DNA of 64,000 bases from Desulfobotulus mexicanus. GTDB lineage: Bacteria > Desulfobacterota > Desulfobacteria > Desulfobacterales > ASO4-4. The translations under genes were made by a program, and so were the position numbers. Each line of letters opens with the position of its first letter. Position 1 is the stretch's first letter. Under the pieces are notes generated by a model. That model was not told the origin of the DNA and searched no databases. It saw only the letters and a list, made by a program, of their open reading frames with translations. Positions 8,506 to 16,688 of the stretch are shown here, piece after piece. The stretch is from assembly GCF_006175995.1 (NCBI RefSeq), contig NZ_VDMB01000003.1, positions 86,232 through 150,231 on the forward strand, given 5' to 3'.

Positions 8506-10668
8506 TCAGCTTTCCAATTCCGTCAGGAAGCCGGATATCAGATCATATATTCTCTGCCCTCCGTCTTCAGCCAGAATATCGTGGAAGTCTGAATCGGTAA
8601 GGTAAAGCTCCTTGTGTGCTGTTTCAAGGCGCTTAAAGATTTCCAAAGCCGCTTCCGGTACTACCAGAGGATCCTTACGGCTCTGCAGCACCATGCAGGG
8701 AACACGGATCAGGGGAATCCCTGTTCTGACCTTTTCCCCAAGCAGGGCCATTTCCCTGAAAACAGGCTCCGAGTGCTCCCTGTATCCCATACCGGATGTC
8801 TCAAGGGCACAAGGAATACGTATTTTTTCCTTTTTCCCGGTCCTGATGCGGGAAAAAATACGATCCCATACAGCCGATCCGGGTTCATCACAAAGTCTGT
8901 ATTCCTGTATTCTGGAAGGTACACCCACCAGACACAGGGCCTTCAGGCCGGGAATGCGTATGGCAAGAAGGCTTGCAAGAAAACCCCCCAGAGAAATCCC
9001 CACAGCAGCTACTTTTCCACATAGTACATGCAGCAGGGCATATCCTTCCAGAACTGCATCTTCCCACTGGACAGCCTTTGATTTTCCCAGATCCTCCGGT
9101 GAAGTGCCATGGCCCGGCAGACGCAGGCCATACACCCAAAATCCTTTTTTCTGAAGACTATTCCCCAAAGCCCGCATTCGGGCAGGTAGAGAAAGGTAGC
9201 CATGGATCAGCAGAACGCCAGCTCTACCAGCCATACCCTCCAGAAAAAAAGGCCGGCCTGAATCCTTATCCATAAATTCATGCTGAAAACCATAGCGACT
9301 GCGGGCTTCTTCAAAACTCCGCACCCCCTTTTCCAGCAAATGGGCCACAAGCCGTCTTTTTATGTGAAAGGACGTTTCCCTTGCAAGGCGGGTTAAATGG
9401 GGCCGCAACAGAGCAAGGGGCTCAATCTCATTTGCCATCACAGCTATGGGATTGGCAACACGGATATCATGGAAATCATAGTCTGCTGTAAGCCTGGCAC
9501 TGTTTCGCCTGAAAAATCCGTTTTCCGCAGGGAGAAGAACGCCCGTGTCCTGGGCATAACGGAAAAAATCCTCACATCTTCCGAAACGGTCATCGGTAAT
9601 CAGATGAATCTGACTGTACTCAAGGCTTCTGTGCAGATAAAGCCGCTGGCTGTCAAGCCTGAGGGTCGCTGCAAGATAGACCCTGCGACACAGATCTTCA
9701 GGATCAATTAGATCTCCGGGCATTTCCCTGAGAATGCTTGCAAACAGATGATCCGGGTTAACCGTGGTCATGGCATAAATGGCAGCCATGTAATCCTGCA
9801 TCAGTTTCTGTGCTGCCTGCCTCAGGGCGTCAAGGGAGGCAATGGGGTCATCGGGACCAAAGGGGCATGGAGAATGGATGTCTGAAACAATGGCGTGATG
9901 CTTAAGATAAGCCCCCGCCTCCAGGGGGCGGCCAAAGCGGATATCCACATCCACCCCATCGAGGAGCATACTGCCTTCGGTCATAAGCTCCTCACTGACC
10001 CTCTGGGGCAGAGCATCCACCAGAAAGGCTGCCAGACGGTTCAGGGCATTCTCCCTGACCCGCAGGGGATAATAGGTGATGTTTACCGGGACAATGTGTA
10101 CAGCCTTCTCCGTTACCTCTTCAGGATTTTCCACCTCAAAGGGCCGACAGACTTCCATGGCAGCTTCCCTGCCCTCCTCCGTCCTGTGATGCAGGATTCT
10201 TCTTCGATAAAACTCCGCACGCAGGGCAAGGTTGGCAGCGCCTGTTCTGGGACGTTTTTTTTCTTCCCCATTGTCCACAATAAAGCCATCATCAGAAACC
10301 ACCTTCTTACTTTTAACCATGCTGCCTTCGGGGAAAATAATCCAGCGGGCTTCATCCAGAATAAGGCTTTTTATGATAAGACTGTCCCTGTCCGGTGCTG
10401 CAGTGGAAACAGCCCCGCCCTTTTCCAGAAATCCAGCCATGGCACCTGTAAACAAGGCATGGTGAGCTAAGGACCAGATGGGGCTGCCCGTAATTTCTTC
10501 CAGATGATAAGGAAGAAACAAAGTCTCGATACGGGTAAAGTGATTTACCGTAAAAATCACCGGCCCGTCCGGTATGTTCTCCTCGCCGCTGATAAGGGTT
10601 CTGGCATTGGAAAGCCGGTAAAGGCGTTTTAAGGCAAAGGTTGTGGAAAGAAAGGCAAAACGATTCAT
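8506..10668 (-). CDS. Acyltransferase-alpha/beta hydrolase fusion protein
   Basis: Two-domain lipid enzyme of 720 residues. The N-terminal third is a PlsC-type glycerolipid acyltransferase with NHFTRIET as the catalytic block (the usual HX4D is HX4E here) and FPEGSMVKSK as the acceptor-binding block. A helical middle segment of about 200 residues follows. The C-terminal 250 residues form an alpha/beta hydrolase with HGYLSLPARM, GHGTSPED, nucleophile elbow GISLGG, acid in SRKDPLVVPE and histidine in DSDFHDIL, so the triad looks intact. The pair may acylate and remodel the same lipid; this is inferred. It is followed closely upstream by an SDR (25 nt gap, same strand), suggesting a lipid-metabolism operon. 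Confidence 0.8.
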   Translation of the reverse strand: MNRFAFLSTTFALKRLYRLSNARTLISGEENIPDGPVIFTVNHFTRIETLFLPYHLEEITGSPIWSLAHHALFTGAMAGFLEKGGAVSTAAPDRDSLIIKSLILDEARWIIFPEGSMVKSKKVVSDDGFIVDNGEEKKRPRTGAANLALRAEFYRRRILHHRTEEGREAAMEVCRPFEVENPEEVTEKAVHIVPVNITYYPLRVRENALNRLAAFLVDALPQRVSEELMTEGSMLLDGVDVDIRFGRPLEAGAYLKHHAIVSDIHSPCPFGPDDPIASLDALRQAAQKLMQDYMAAIYAMTTVNPDHLFASILREMPGDLIDPEDLCRRVYLAATLRLDSQRLYLHRSLEYSQIHLITDDRFGRCEDFFRYAQDTGVLLPAENGFFRRNSARLTADYDFHDIRVANPIAVMANEIEPLALLRPHLTRLARETSFHIKRRLVAHLLEKGVRSFEEARSRYGFQHEFMDKDSGRPFFLEGMAGRAGVLLIHGYLSLPARMRALGNSLQKKGFWVYGLRLPGHGTSPEDLGKSKAVQWEDAVLEGYALLHVLCGKVAAVGISLGGFLASLLAIRIPGLKALCLVGVPSRIQEYRLCDEPGSAVWDRIFSRIRTGKKEKIRIPCALETSGMGYREHSEPVFREMALLGEKVRTGIPLIRVPCMVLQSRKDPLVVPEAALEIFKRLETAHKELYLTDSDFHDILAEDGGQRIYDLISGFLTELES

Positions 10669-10693
10669 GTTTTCCTGGGATCATGGGTTGTGG

Positions 10694-11602
10694 TCATGAA
10701 AAAAGCCCTAGAATAAAAGCGTTCATGTCGGAATATGCTTGAGCTCCCTCCATGGAAAGCACCTCAGGCCACATTTTTTCAAATTCCTCGGGTGCCATGG
10801 CCTTTTTGGGATCAAAGCGGACACCCCGGCCCGTCACCAGCTGTACCCGGTTGAGGCAGCCAAGGCCCATGTTGAAAATACTTCCGCTTTCCCCGCAGGC
10901 AGAGGAACATAGCCAGAGAACCAGAGGAGCTACCGTTGCAGGGTCCATATTTTCAAGAACTTCCGGAGGCAGGAGGTCTTCTGTCATACGGGATGCAGCA
11001 AGGGGGGCAATGGCATTGGTCTGTATATTATTTTTTCTGCCCTCAATGCAGACAGACTGCATCATTCCCACCAGCCCCATTTTTGCAGCCGCATAGTGGG
11101 ACTGACCAAAGTTTCCGTAAAGACCTGCTGCGGATGTGGTAAAAAGAATCCGTCCGTAATTCTGTTTTTTCATGATACGCAATGCCGGTGCCGTGACACA
11201 GAAGGCCCCTTTGAGGTGCACATCAAGAACGGCATTCCAGTCCTGGGGCTGCATTTTTACAAGGCTCACATCCCTGAGATTACCTGCATTGTTCACCAGA
11301 ACATCCAGACGTCCGAATTCTCCCACGGCCGCAGCCACCATGGCCTCTCCGCCATCGGGATCTGCAACGGAATCCATATTTGCAATGGCCTCGCCACCCA
11401 TGGCAAGGATTTCTTCCACAACCAGAGCAGCCGGTCCTTCGGAATTACCTGCCCCGTCTCTGGCAGCTCCTATATCGTTCACCACAAGCTTTGCCCCGCG
11501 CCTTGCAAACTCCAGGGCATAGGCCCGGCCAAGCCCGCCACCGGCTCCGGTTATCAACACAACCTGATTATCAAAACGAATGTTTTTTTTCCCCTGATCC
11601 AC
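10694..11602 (-). CDS. Short-chain dehydrogenase/reductase, 3-hydroxyacyl-CoA dehydrogenase type
   Basis: Cytosolic NAD(P)-dependent oxidoreductase of 302 residues. The Rossmann motif TGAGGGLGRAYALEFA, the NDIGAARDG stretch, NNAGNLRD and the catalytic Ser plus YAAAK (SHYAAAKMG) are all present. The pattern of the N-terminal half (LVVNDIGA followed by a small-residue loop and AVVEEI-type helix) is characteristic of the SDR domain of multifunctional beta-oxidation enzyme type 2, so a 3-hydroxyacyl-CoA substrate is likely. GTG at 11602 is the start, preceded by AGGAGG. It is the first gene of a probable operon with the acyltransferase-hydrolase. Repeat copy 2 occupies its upstream region. Confidence 0.85.
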   Translation of the reverse strand: MDQGKKNIRFDNQVVLITGAGGGLGRAYALEFARRGAKLVVNDIGAARDGAGNSEGPAALVVEEILAMGGEAIANMDSVADPDGGEAMVAAAVGEFGRLDVLVNNAGNLRDVSLVKMQPQDWNAVLDVHLKGAFCVTAPALRIMKKQNYGRILFTTSAAGLYGNFGQSHYAAAKMGLVGMMQSVCIEGRKNNIQTNAIAPLAASRMTEDLLPPEVLENMDPATVAPLVLWLCSSACGESGSIFNMGLGCLNRVQLVTGRGVRFDPKKAMAPEEFEKMWPEVLSMEGAQAYSDMNAFILGLFS

Positions 11603-11640
11603 ACAGGCCTCCTTTTTTCATACATATCGAAAAAAAATCA

Positions 11641-11922
11641 GTGACTGTTCAGCTTCATTTTCCAAGTACCATAACTGCCAGACAGATGCACAGACACCCA
11701 GGCTCTTTGCCTGTGACGCAATCCGGCACTCAAGCTGAAAGGCTTAAGCCCTTTACGGGAGCAAAAGTGCTTAGGGATCTTGAGTGCCGGATTCGGGAGC
11801 TTCTTGCCCTGATCCGAAACGATTGCAATGTCACTTGCAAACAGCCATGGTACCTTGCAACAGTACGAAGCTGTTGCAATTGCAGCATTGGAATTTCAGA
11901 ATAAACTATGCTGAACGATTAC
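11641..11922 (-). repeat. MITE-like element, copy 2 (reverse orientation, main hairpin lost, nested hairpin present)
   Basis: Terminal repeats GTGACTGTTCAGC and GCTGAACGATTAC mark the ends. Read on the minus strand it aligns along its length with the copy at 51.8-52.2 kb, except that the 130-nt main hairpin is absent: GGATCAG joins directly to GGCAAGAAGC, as if deleted between two CAG triplets. The nested hairpin module at 11723-11790 (12-bp arms CCGGCACTCAAG/CTTGAGTGCCGG) sits at the same place as in that copy. It lies in the divergent space between the SDR gene and the ferredoxin gene. No convincing target duplication; both flanks are A-rich. Confidence 0.85.
11723..11790 (-). repeat. Nested hairpin module B inside element copy 2
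   Basis: 68-nt sequence with perfect 12-bp inverted arms CCGGCACTCAAG/CTTGAGTGCCGG. The same module occurs at 52021-52089 at the same internal position of another element copy and is missing from the other four copies. Confidence 0.85.
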
Positions 11923-12084
11923 GAAAAATATTGCTTTTTTAAATTGTAGAGATTAGGTAAACCCGTCATTTTTGTCAAGAAAGAGTCCATCAAAATATGC
12001 AGAAAACAAAGCCTTACTTGACAAGCCACCCACTCCAGAATAACTTTTCCTGCCTGACTTAGTGACCCGAAAAAGGAGACTGCT

Positions 12085-12516
12085 TTGCAATCCAAAATTC
12101 TGATTTTAAGATTTCCTGCAGAAGCCAGCCAGAAACCACTGGTCTGCAATCTTGCCCGTAACTTTGAACTGACCTTCAATATTCTCCATGCCCAGATCCT
12201 TCCCCGCAAAGAAGGTCTCATGGTTCTGGAGCTCTCCGGCAGCAGAGAGAATTTCAGAAAAGGTCTTGCCTATCTGGAAAGTGAAGGCATTGATGTACAG
12301 AATGCCGGACAGGAAATCACAAGGGATGAATCCCGATGTACCCACTGTGGCGCCTGCACCGCCGTATGTCCTACGGCCGCCCTTTATGTTCACAGGCCGG
12401 ACATGGCCGTTGTCTTTGATCAGGAAAAATGCAGTGTCTGTGAACTCTGTGTGCCTACCTGTCCCACCAAAGCCATGTGTGTGACAGCCACCAAAACAGA
12501 AAAATTTTTTGAATGA
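12085..12516 (+). CDS. NIL-domain ferredoxin (2 x 4Fe-4S)
   Basis: 143-residue iron-sulfur protein. The N-terminal 75 residues match the NIL domain (SKILILRFPAEASQKPLVCN ... FNILHAQI), a ligand- or partner-binding fold also found on methionine ABC transporters. The C-terminal half carries two bacterial ferredoxin motifs: CTHCGACTAVCP and CSVCELCVPTCP. TTG 12085 is the start, backed by AAAGGAGA 6-7 nt upstream. Its last codons overlap the first codon of mnmA by 4 nt, so the two are translationally coupled. It may pass electrons or sulfur to the thiouridylase; this is inferred from the coupling. Confidence 0.9.
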   Translation: MQSKILILRFPAEASQKPLVCNLARNFELTFNILHAQILPRKEGLMVLELSGSRENFRKGLAYLESEGIDVQNAGQEITRDESRCTHCGACTAVCPTAALYVHRPDMAVVFDQEKCSVCELCVPTCPTKAMCVTATKTEKFFE

Positions 12517-13550
12517 GCCACATTCTGGTGGCCGTCAGCGGCGGCATAGATTCTCTGGTGACGGCCCGGATTCTTCAGGAAGAAGGACATAAAATCCGTG
12601 CCGTTCACTTTCTCACGGGCTTTCAGAAAAAAAAGCCGGAAAAAGACATGGAGGAACTGGGCAAAAGGCTTGGATGCCGGATTGAGATTGTGGATTTTTC
12701 CAAAGACTTCCAGAACCATGTCATCGATAACTTTGTAGAAGAATACAGGGCTGGACGCACTCCCAACCCCTGCCTTATCTGCAATCCTGCCATCAAATTC
12801 GGCTCCCTCATGAGTGTGGCAGAAAAAATGGATTGCATGGCCGTGGCTACAGGTCATTATGCCCGTATCCTTCCTACAGAAGACGGACTTGCCGGTCTTT
12901 TCAGGGGACGGGACAAGATAAAGGACCAGTCTTATTTTCTTTCACGGGTTCCCCGTTACCGCCTTGACAATATTCTCTTTCCCCTGGGCAGTTTTACCAA
13001 GGAAGAAGTGCGGCAGAAAGCCCATATCTTCAAACTGGAACCTCTGTCTGAAAAGGAAAGCCAAGATATCTGCTTTCTTCCGGATGGAGGATATGCAGAT
13101 TTTCTTGAAACAACAGGGAATATAAAACCGCTCCCCGGACCCATTGTTACCACTGACGGAAAAGTCATTGGACGCCACAGGGGCCTGCACCGCTATACCA
13201 TCGGCCAGCGCCGTGGGCTGGACTGTCCCGGTCCTGCACCTTATCATGTACTGGCACTGGATACGGCCCATAATCATCTTGTAGTTGGTTTTCGGGAAGA
13301 AATGATGGCATCGGGCTGCTGTGTAAATAATATAAACTGGCTCATGCCCCTTCCTTCTGCTGCCCTTCAGATCACCGTCAAAATAAGGTACCGCCATCAG
13401 GATGTACCGGCAACATTGATTCCTGAGGGCAACAGCCGGGCCTCTGTCCATTTTACAGCTCCACAGGCTGCCATCACTCCGGGACAAGGGGCAGTGTTCT
13501 ACCATAAGGACAGGGTACTGGGCGGCGGTTTCATTCAGGAAAAAATATAA
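12513..13550 (+). CDS. mnmA: tRNA-specific 2-thiouridylase MnmA
   Basis: ATP-dependent enzyme that makes 2-thiouridine at position 34 of tRNA-Lys, -Glu and -Gln. The PP-loop AVSGGIDSLVTARI opens the protein. The two catalytic cysteines are in NPCLICNPAIKFG and SQDICFLPDGGYADF, and ATGHYARI and GQRRGL are also present. Length 345 is on the short side of the family. The start codon overlaps the ferredoxin gene, and mtaB follows 29 nt later, giving a tRNA-thiolation operon. The PP-loop has Ile where the well-known enzymes have Val, which is conservative. Confidence 0.93.
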   Translation: MSHILVAVSGGIDSLVTARILQEEGHKIRAVHFLTGFQKKKPEKDMEELGKRLGCRIEIVDFSKDFQNHVIDNFVEEYRAGRTPNPCLICNPAIKFGSLMSVAEKMDCMAVATGHYARILPTEDGLAGLFRGRDKIKDQSYFLSRVPRYRLDNILFPLGSFTKEEVRQKAHIFKLEPLSEKESQDICFLPDGGYADFLETTGNIKPLPGPIVTTDGKVIGRHRGLHRYTIGQRRGLDCPGPAPYHVLALDTAHNHLVVGFREEMMASGCCVNNINWLMPLPSAALQITVKIRYRHQDVPATLIPEGNSRASVHFTAPQAAITPGQGAVFYHKDRVLGGGFIQEKI

Positions 13551-13579
13551 AATCCCTGTTCTGAGAACGAAAGTACATC

Positions 13580-14899
13580 ATGACCCCTTTTTTTATCACG
13601 ACCCTGGGCTGCAAGGTCAATCAGCACGAATCCGATGCCATTGCCGCCTGCCTGGAAGGCAGAGGCTGGCATAAAACCCTTAAAATCCGTGATGCTGAAG
13701 TTGTCATTCTCAACACCTGCACCGTCACAGGGAAGGCAGCCAGCCATTCCAGACAACAGATCCGGCGTCTGGCAGAACATAATCCAAAAGCCCTTCTCAT
13801 TGTGACTGGTTGCTGCGCCCAGGTGGAAGGCAATCTTATTTCAGCCATGGAAGGCGTGGATCATGTCATCCCCCACAAGGATAAACACAGAATCCCGGAA
13901 CTACTGGAAAAACATAAAAACGGAGCTTTTCCTGTCTGGCCTTCTTCCCCGAATGCAGAGCCATGCCAGGAAACTCTTTTCATGGACATCCCGGCACCCG
14001 CACGGGACACGGGCCGTTCCCGTGCCTTTTTAAAAATTCAGGACGGATGCAATTCCTTCTGCACCTACTGCATCGTACCCTATGCAAGGGGGCGCAGCAG
14101 GAGCCTGAATCCTGAAAGCGTACTTGAAAAGGTAAAGACCCTTACCAAAGCCGGCTATAAGGAAATCGTTCTAACAGGAATTCATGTGGGTATGTATGGG
14201 GCTGATCTCAATCCTGCACTCAGATTTGAGGATCTTTTGCATCTGCTGCTGGAGGAACCATCCTGTCCGCGGCTGCGCCTTGGCTCTCTGGAACCCATGG
14301 AGCTTACAGACAACCTGATTTCCCTTCTAGCGGAAAATCCCAAAATTGCTCCCCATCTGCATATTCCCCTGCAAAGCGGCGCTGATGCCATTCTCAAGGC
14401 CATGGGAAGACCCTATGACAGCTCTTTTTTTGCTGAACGCATCCATGCCATACGAAATAAACTGCCCCATGCAGCCATTGGCACGGATATTCTTACGGGA
14501 TTTCCCGGTGAAACAGAGACCCTTTTTAAAAAAAGCCTGAAACTGGTAGAAAGCCTTCCCTTAACCTATCTCCATGTTTTCCCCTTTTCCCCCAGACCGG
14601 GAACACCGGCTGCGGACTTTCCCCATCCTGTTCCAGTGGAAATTTCCAAAGAACGCAGCTCTCTTCTGAGAAAAACCGGAGAAAACAAACGCCTGCTTTT
14701 TGCCCAAAACCTTGTGGGCAGCACCATTGAAGTCATTTTTGAACGACGCAGGGACAGAATCACCGGGTGGCTGAAGGGCCTGACAGGAAATTATCAGACC
14801 CTGCTGATGGAAGGGCCGGACAGTCTTCTGCACCAGATAATTCCCGTTACAGTGACTAAAATCCGGGAAGACGGGCGACTGGAAGGACAAATTAGCTGA
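13580..14899 (+). CDS. mtaB: tRNA (t6A37) methylthiotransferase MtaB
   Basis: Radical-SAM enzyme that converts N6-threonylcarbamoyladenosine at position 37 to its 2-methylthio form. The N-terminal UPF0004 domain has cysteines in TLGCKVNQHES, LNTCTVT and VTGCCAQVEG. The radical-SAM motif is DGCNSFCTYCIVPYARGRSRS, and a TRAM-like C-terminal domain follows. The LGCKVN opening distinguishes MtaB from MiaB and RimO. Length 439 is normal. It sits 29 nt after mnmA in the same operon; its substrate modification is made by the pathway that includes TsaB, also encoded in this window at 26.7 kb. Confidence 0.94.
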   Translation: MTPFFITTLGCKVNQHESDAIAACLEGRGWHKTLKIRDAEVVILNTCTVTGKAASHSRQQIRRLAEHNPKALLIVTGCCAQVEGNLISAMEGVDHVIPHKDKHRIPELLEKHKNGAFPVWPSSPNAEPCQETLFMDIPAPARDTGRSRAFLKIQDGCNSFCTYCIVPYARGRSRSLNPESVLEKVKTLTKAGYKEIVLTGIHVGMYGADLNPALRFEDLLHLLLEEPSCPRLRLGSLEPMELTDNLISLLAENPKIAPHLHIPLQSGADAILKAMGRPYDSSFFAERIHAIRNKLPHAAIGTDILTGFPGETETLFKKSLKLVESLPLTYLHVFPFSPRPGTPAADFPHPVPVEISKERSSLLRKTGENKRLLFAQNLVGSTIEVIFERRRDRITGWLKGLTGNYQTLLMEGPDSLLHQIIPVTVTKIREDGRLEGQIS

Positions 14900-14931
14900 C
14901 AAAAAAATAACTGGAAATCTTTATCTAAAAC

Positions 14932-15257
14932 GTAATTATTCAGCACATTTTTTTATGCAAGATTATCCATTAATTTCAAAGCACTGGTTCCAGCAAAAGA
15001 CAATCGGGCTGTTTGTGAGTGACATTGCAATCGTTTCGGATCAGAGCTTTGCAGGCCTGTGCGAAAGAAGCGGCAAACTGTCTGAGCCGCCAAAAGGCAG
15101 CGTGCTTAAGCCTGCCATGGTAATCAAAAAGCTTATCCTGCCTGTGGCGGGGAGTTTTTGCCGCTTCCGCACAGGACAAGAAGCTTCCGAATAAGATTGC
15201 GTCACGAACAAATGGTCCGCTTGTCTATGCACCTAATTAATTGTGCTGAACAGTTAC
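14932..15257 (+). repeat. MITE-like element, copy 3, with perfect 8-bp target-site duplication
   Basis: Best-defined copy (326 bp). Left end GTAATTATTCAGCACA (14932-14947) and right end TGTGCTGAACAGTTAC (15242-15257) are inverted repeats identical at 14 of 16 positions. The element is flanked by TCTAAAAC on both sides (14924-14931 and 15258-15265), an exact 8-bp duplication. The interior has the shared core (TTTGTGAGTGACATTGCAATC at about 15010 and its inverse near 15214) and the main branched hairpin. GTAA ends with 8-bp duplications are features of IS66-family insertion. No coding capacity. It separates mtaB from the TRAP transporter operon. Confidence 0.93.
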
Positions 15258-15303
15258 TCTAAAACTACAACACTGCAATCAAGTCAGTTTTATTTTAATG
15301 TAA

Positions 15304-15353
15304 TGCACACTGGCCATGCACCTGTTTGACAGGTATGACCATTGCCAGTGCAC
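15304..15353. promoter_or_regulatory. Branched inverted repeat upstream of dctP, partly similar to an element end
   Basis: Outer arms CACTGGC/GCCAGTG enclose a smaller hairpin CCTG-TTTGA-CAGG. The inner stretch (about 15317-15342) resembles the right-end interior of element copy 6 (roughly 20 of 26 bases), so it may be a relic of another copy. It lies about 20 bp before the dctP promoter and could serve as an operator or as the end of the mtaB transcript. Confidence 0.45.
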
Positions 15354-15371
15354 AGAAAAAAAGGGAAACGT

Positions 15372-15400
15372 TTTACTGCTTTTCAATTGTGTGCTATACT
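15372..15400 (+). promoter_or_regulatory. Putative sigma-70 promoter of dctPQM
   Basis: -35 TTTACT (15372-15377), 17-bp spacer, -10 TATACT (15395-15400), about 75 nt before the dctP start. The match to consensus is good for the -10 box and moderate for the -35 box. Confidence 0.55.
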
Positions 15401-15475
15401 TTTTGGTTATGCAAGGATATCTGTCAATAACCTTGTAACGATGATACCGTTACATACAAAATCAGGAGAATCCGC

Positions 15476-16531
15476 ATGACTTTTAAAAAATTAACAGGAC
15501 TGATCCTCATTGCCGCATTATCCCTTACAATTTTCAGTTGTAAAAGCAGCAATGAAGCACCGGAAGCAGAAGAAAAAAAAGGTGCCACATGGCGCTACGC
15601 CCATGAGGAATTTGAAGGAGATGTTCAGGATGTCTATGCCCATAAATTCAAAGAATATATTGAACAGAACTCCAATCATACCCTTCAGATTTTCCGTTTT
15701 GGTGAACTGGGTGAATCCGATGACATCATGGAACAGACCCAGGCGGGTATTCTGAACTTTGTCAATCAGTCTCCGGGATTCACCGGCTCCCTTATTCCCG
15801 AAGCCCAGATTTTTTTCATCCCCTACCTGATGCCCACAGGAGATGAGGATGTCATCCGTTTCTTCCGCACCAGTGTAGCCATCAATGAGATGTTTTCTGA
15901 GCTTTATGCCGAACAGGGCCTGGAGCTGCTTTCCATGTATCCGGAAGGTGAAATGGTGGTCACGGCAGACACCCCCGTACGTTCGCCTGAAGATTTTCGG
16001 GGAAAAAACATCCGCACCATGACCAACCCCCTGCTGGCTGAAACCTACCGGGCCTTTGGTGCCACCCCCACTCCTCTGCCCTGGGGAGAAGTATACGGAG
16101 CACTGCAGACCAACATCATTCAGGGCCAGGAAAATCCCATCTTCTGGATTCAGTCCGGTGGCCTGTACGAGGTATCACCTAACCTGACCTTCACAGGCCA
16201 TGGCTGGTTTACAACGGCACTTATGGCCAACCAGAATTTCTTCAACGGACTGTCCGAAGAAGATCAGCAGCTGATCCGCAATGCAGCAGCCTATGCCTTT
16301 GACTACATCACAGAATATATTCCAGGACTTGGCGATGCCATGCTGGAAAAAATCCTGGAAGCAAAAAAAGATGTCACAGTGACAAGACTGACTGCAGAAG
16401 AGCGGCAGGTTTTCAGGGACAGGGCTGAGCAGGTGGAAAAGCGTTTCATTGAAATGACCGGAGAGCGTGGCGAAAAGCTTCTGGATCAGTTCAAAAAAGA
16501 TCTGGAAAATGTGATGGCTGGAGAGGTTTAA
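15476..16531 (+). CDS. dctP: TRAP transporter substrate-binding lipoprotein DctP
   Basis: Periplasmic solute receptor of a tripartite ATP-independent transporter, which delivers an organic acid to the DctQM permease driven by an ion gradient. A lipoprotein signal peptide ends at the lipobox IFSC (about residue 22), so it is tethered to the membrane. DctP-family motifs include FKEYIEQNSNHTLQIFRFGELG, the conserved arginine region GKNIRTMTNPLLAETYRAFGA and PLPWGEVYGALQTNIIQGQENP. Length 351 is typical. The substrate is not deducible. It heads an operon with dctQ and dctM; a hairpin follows the gene. Confidence 0.93.
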   Translation: MTFKKLTGLILIAALSLTIFSCKSSNEAPEAEEKKGATWRYAHEEFEGDVQDVYAHKFKEYIEQNSNHTLQIFRFGELGESDDIMEQTQAGILNFVNQSPGFTGSLIPEAQIFFIPYLMPTGDEDVIRFFRTSVAINEMFSELYAEQGLELLSMYPEGEMVVTADTPVRSPEDFRGKNIRTMTNPLLAETYRAFGATPTPLPWGEVYGALQTNIIQGQENPIFWIQSGGLYEVSPNLTFTGHGWFTTALMANQNFFNGLSEEDQQLIRNAAAYAFDYITEYIPGLGDAMLEKILEAKKDVTVTRLTAEERQVFRDRAEQVEKRFIEMTGERGEKLLDQFKKDLENVMAGEV

Positions 16532-16557
16532 ACCCAGGTCTTGTGCCTGCAAGCGGC

Positions 16558-16578
16558 GGGCACCCCTTAAGGGTGCCC
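16558..16578 (+). terminator. Hairpin between dctP and dctQ
   Basis: GGGCACCC-CTTAA-GGGTGCCC, an 8-bp perfect stem with no T tract directly after it. Position and strength suggest an mRNA 3'-stabilising or attenuating hairpin that keeps receptor expression above that of the permease. This is inferred. Confidence 0.6.
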
Positions 16579-16688
16579 CTGACAACAGGGATCATGTTTT
16601 TTTTCTTGAACACCACCTTGTTTCACCATGCCGTCTGACACAGGAACGGGGGCTTAATTTTCTCCCATCTCCCACAGGGACATTACAT

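Noticed and set aside
14932-15257. The element family as integron attC sites
   Set aside because: The ends lack the GTTRRRY/RYYYAAC core sites, the elements are not in a head-to-tail cassette array, and the 8-bp duplications fit transposition instead.
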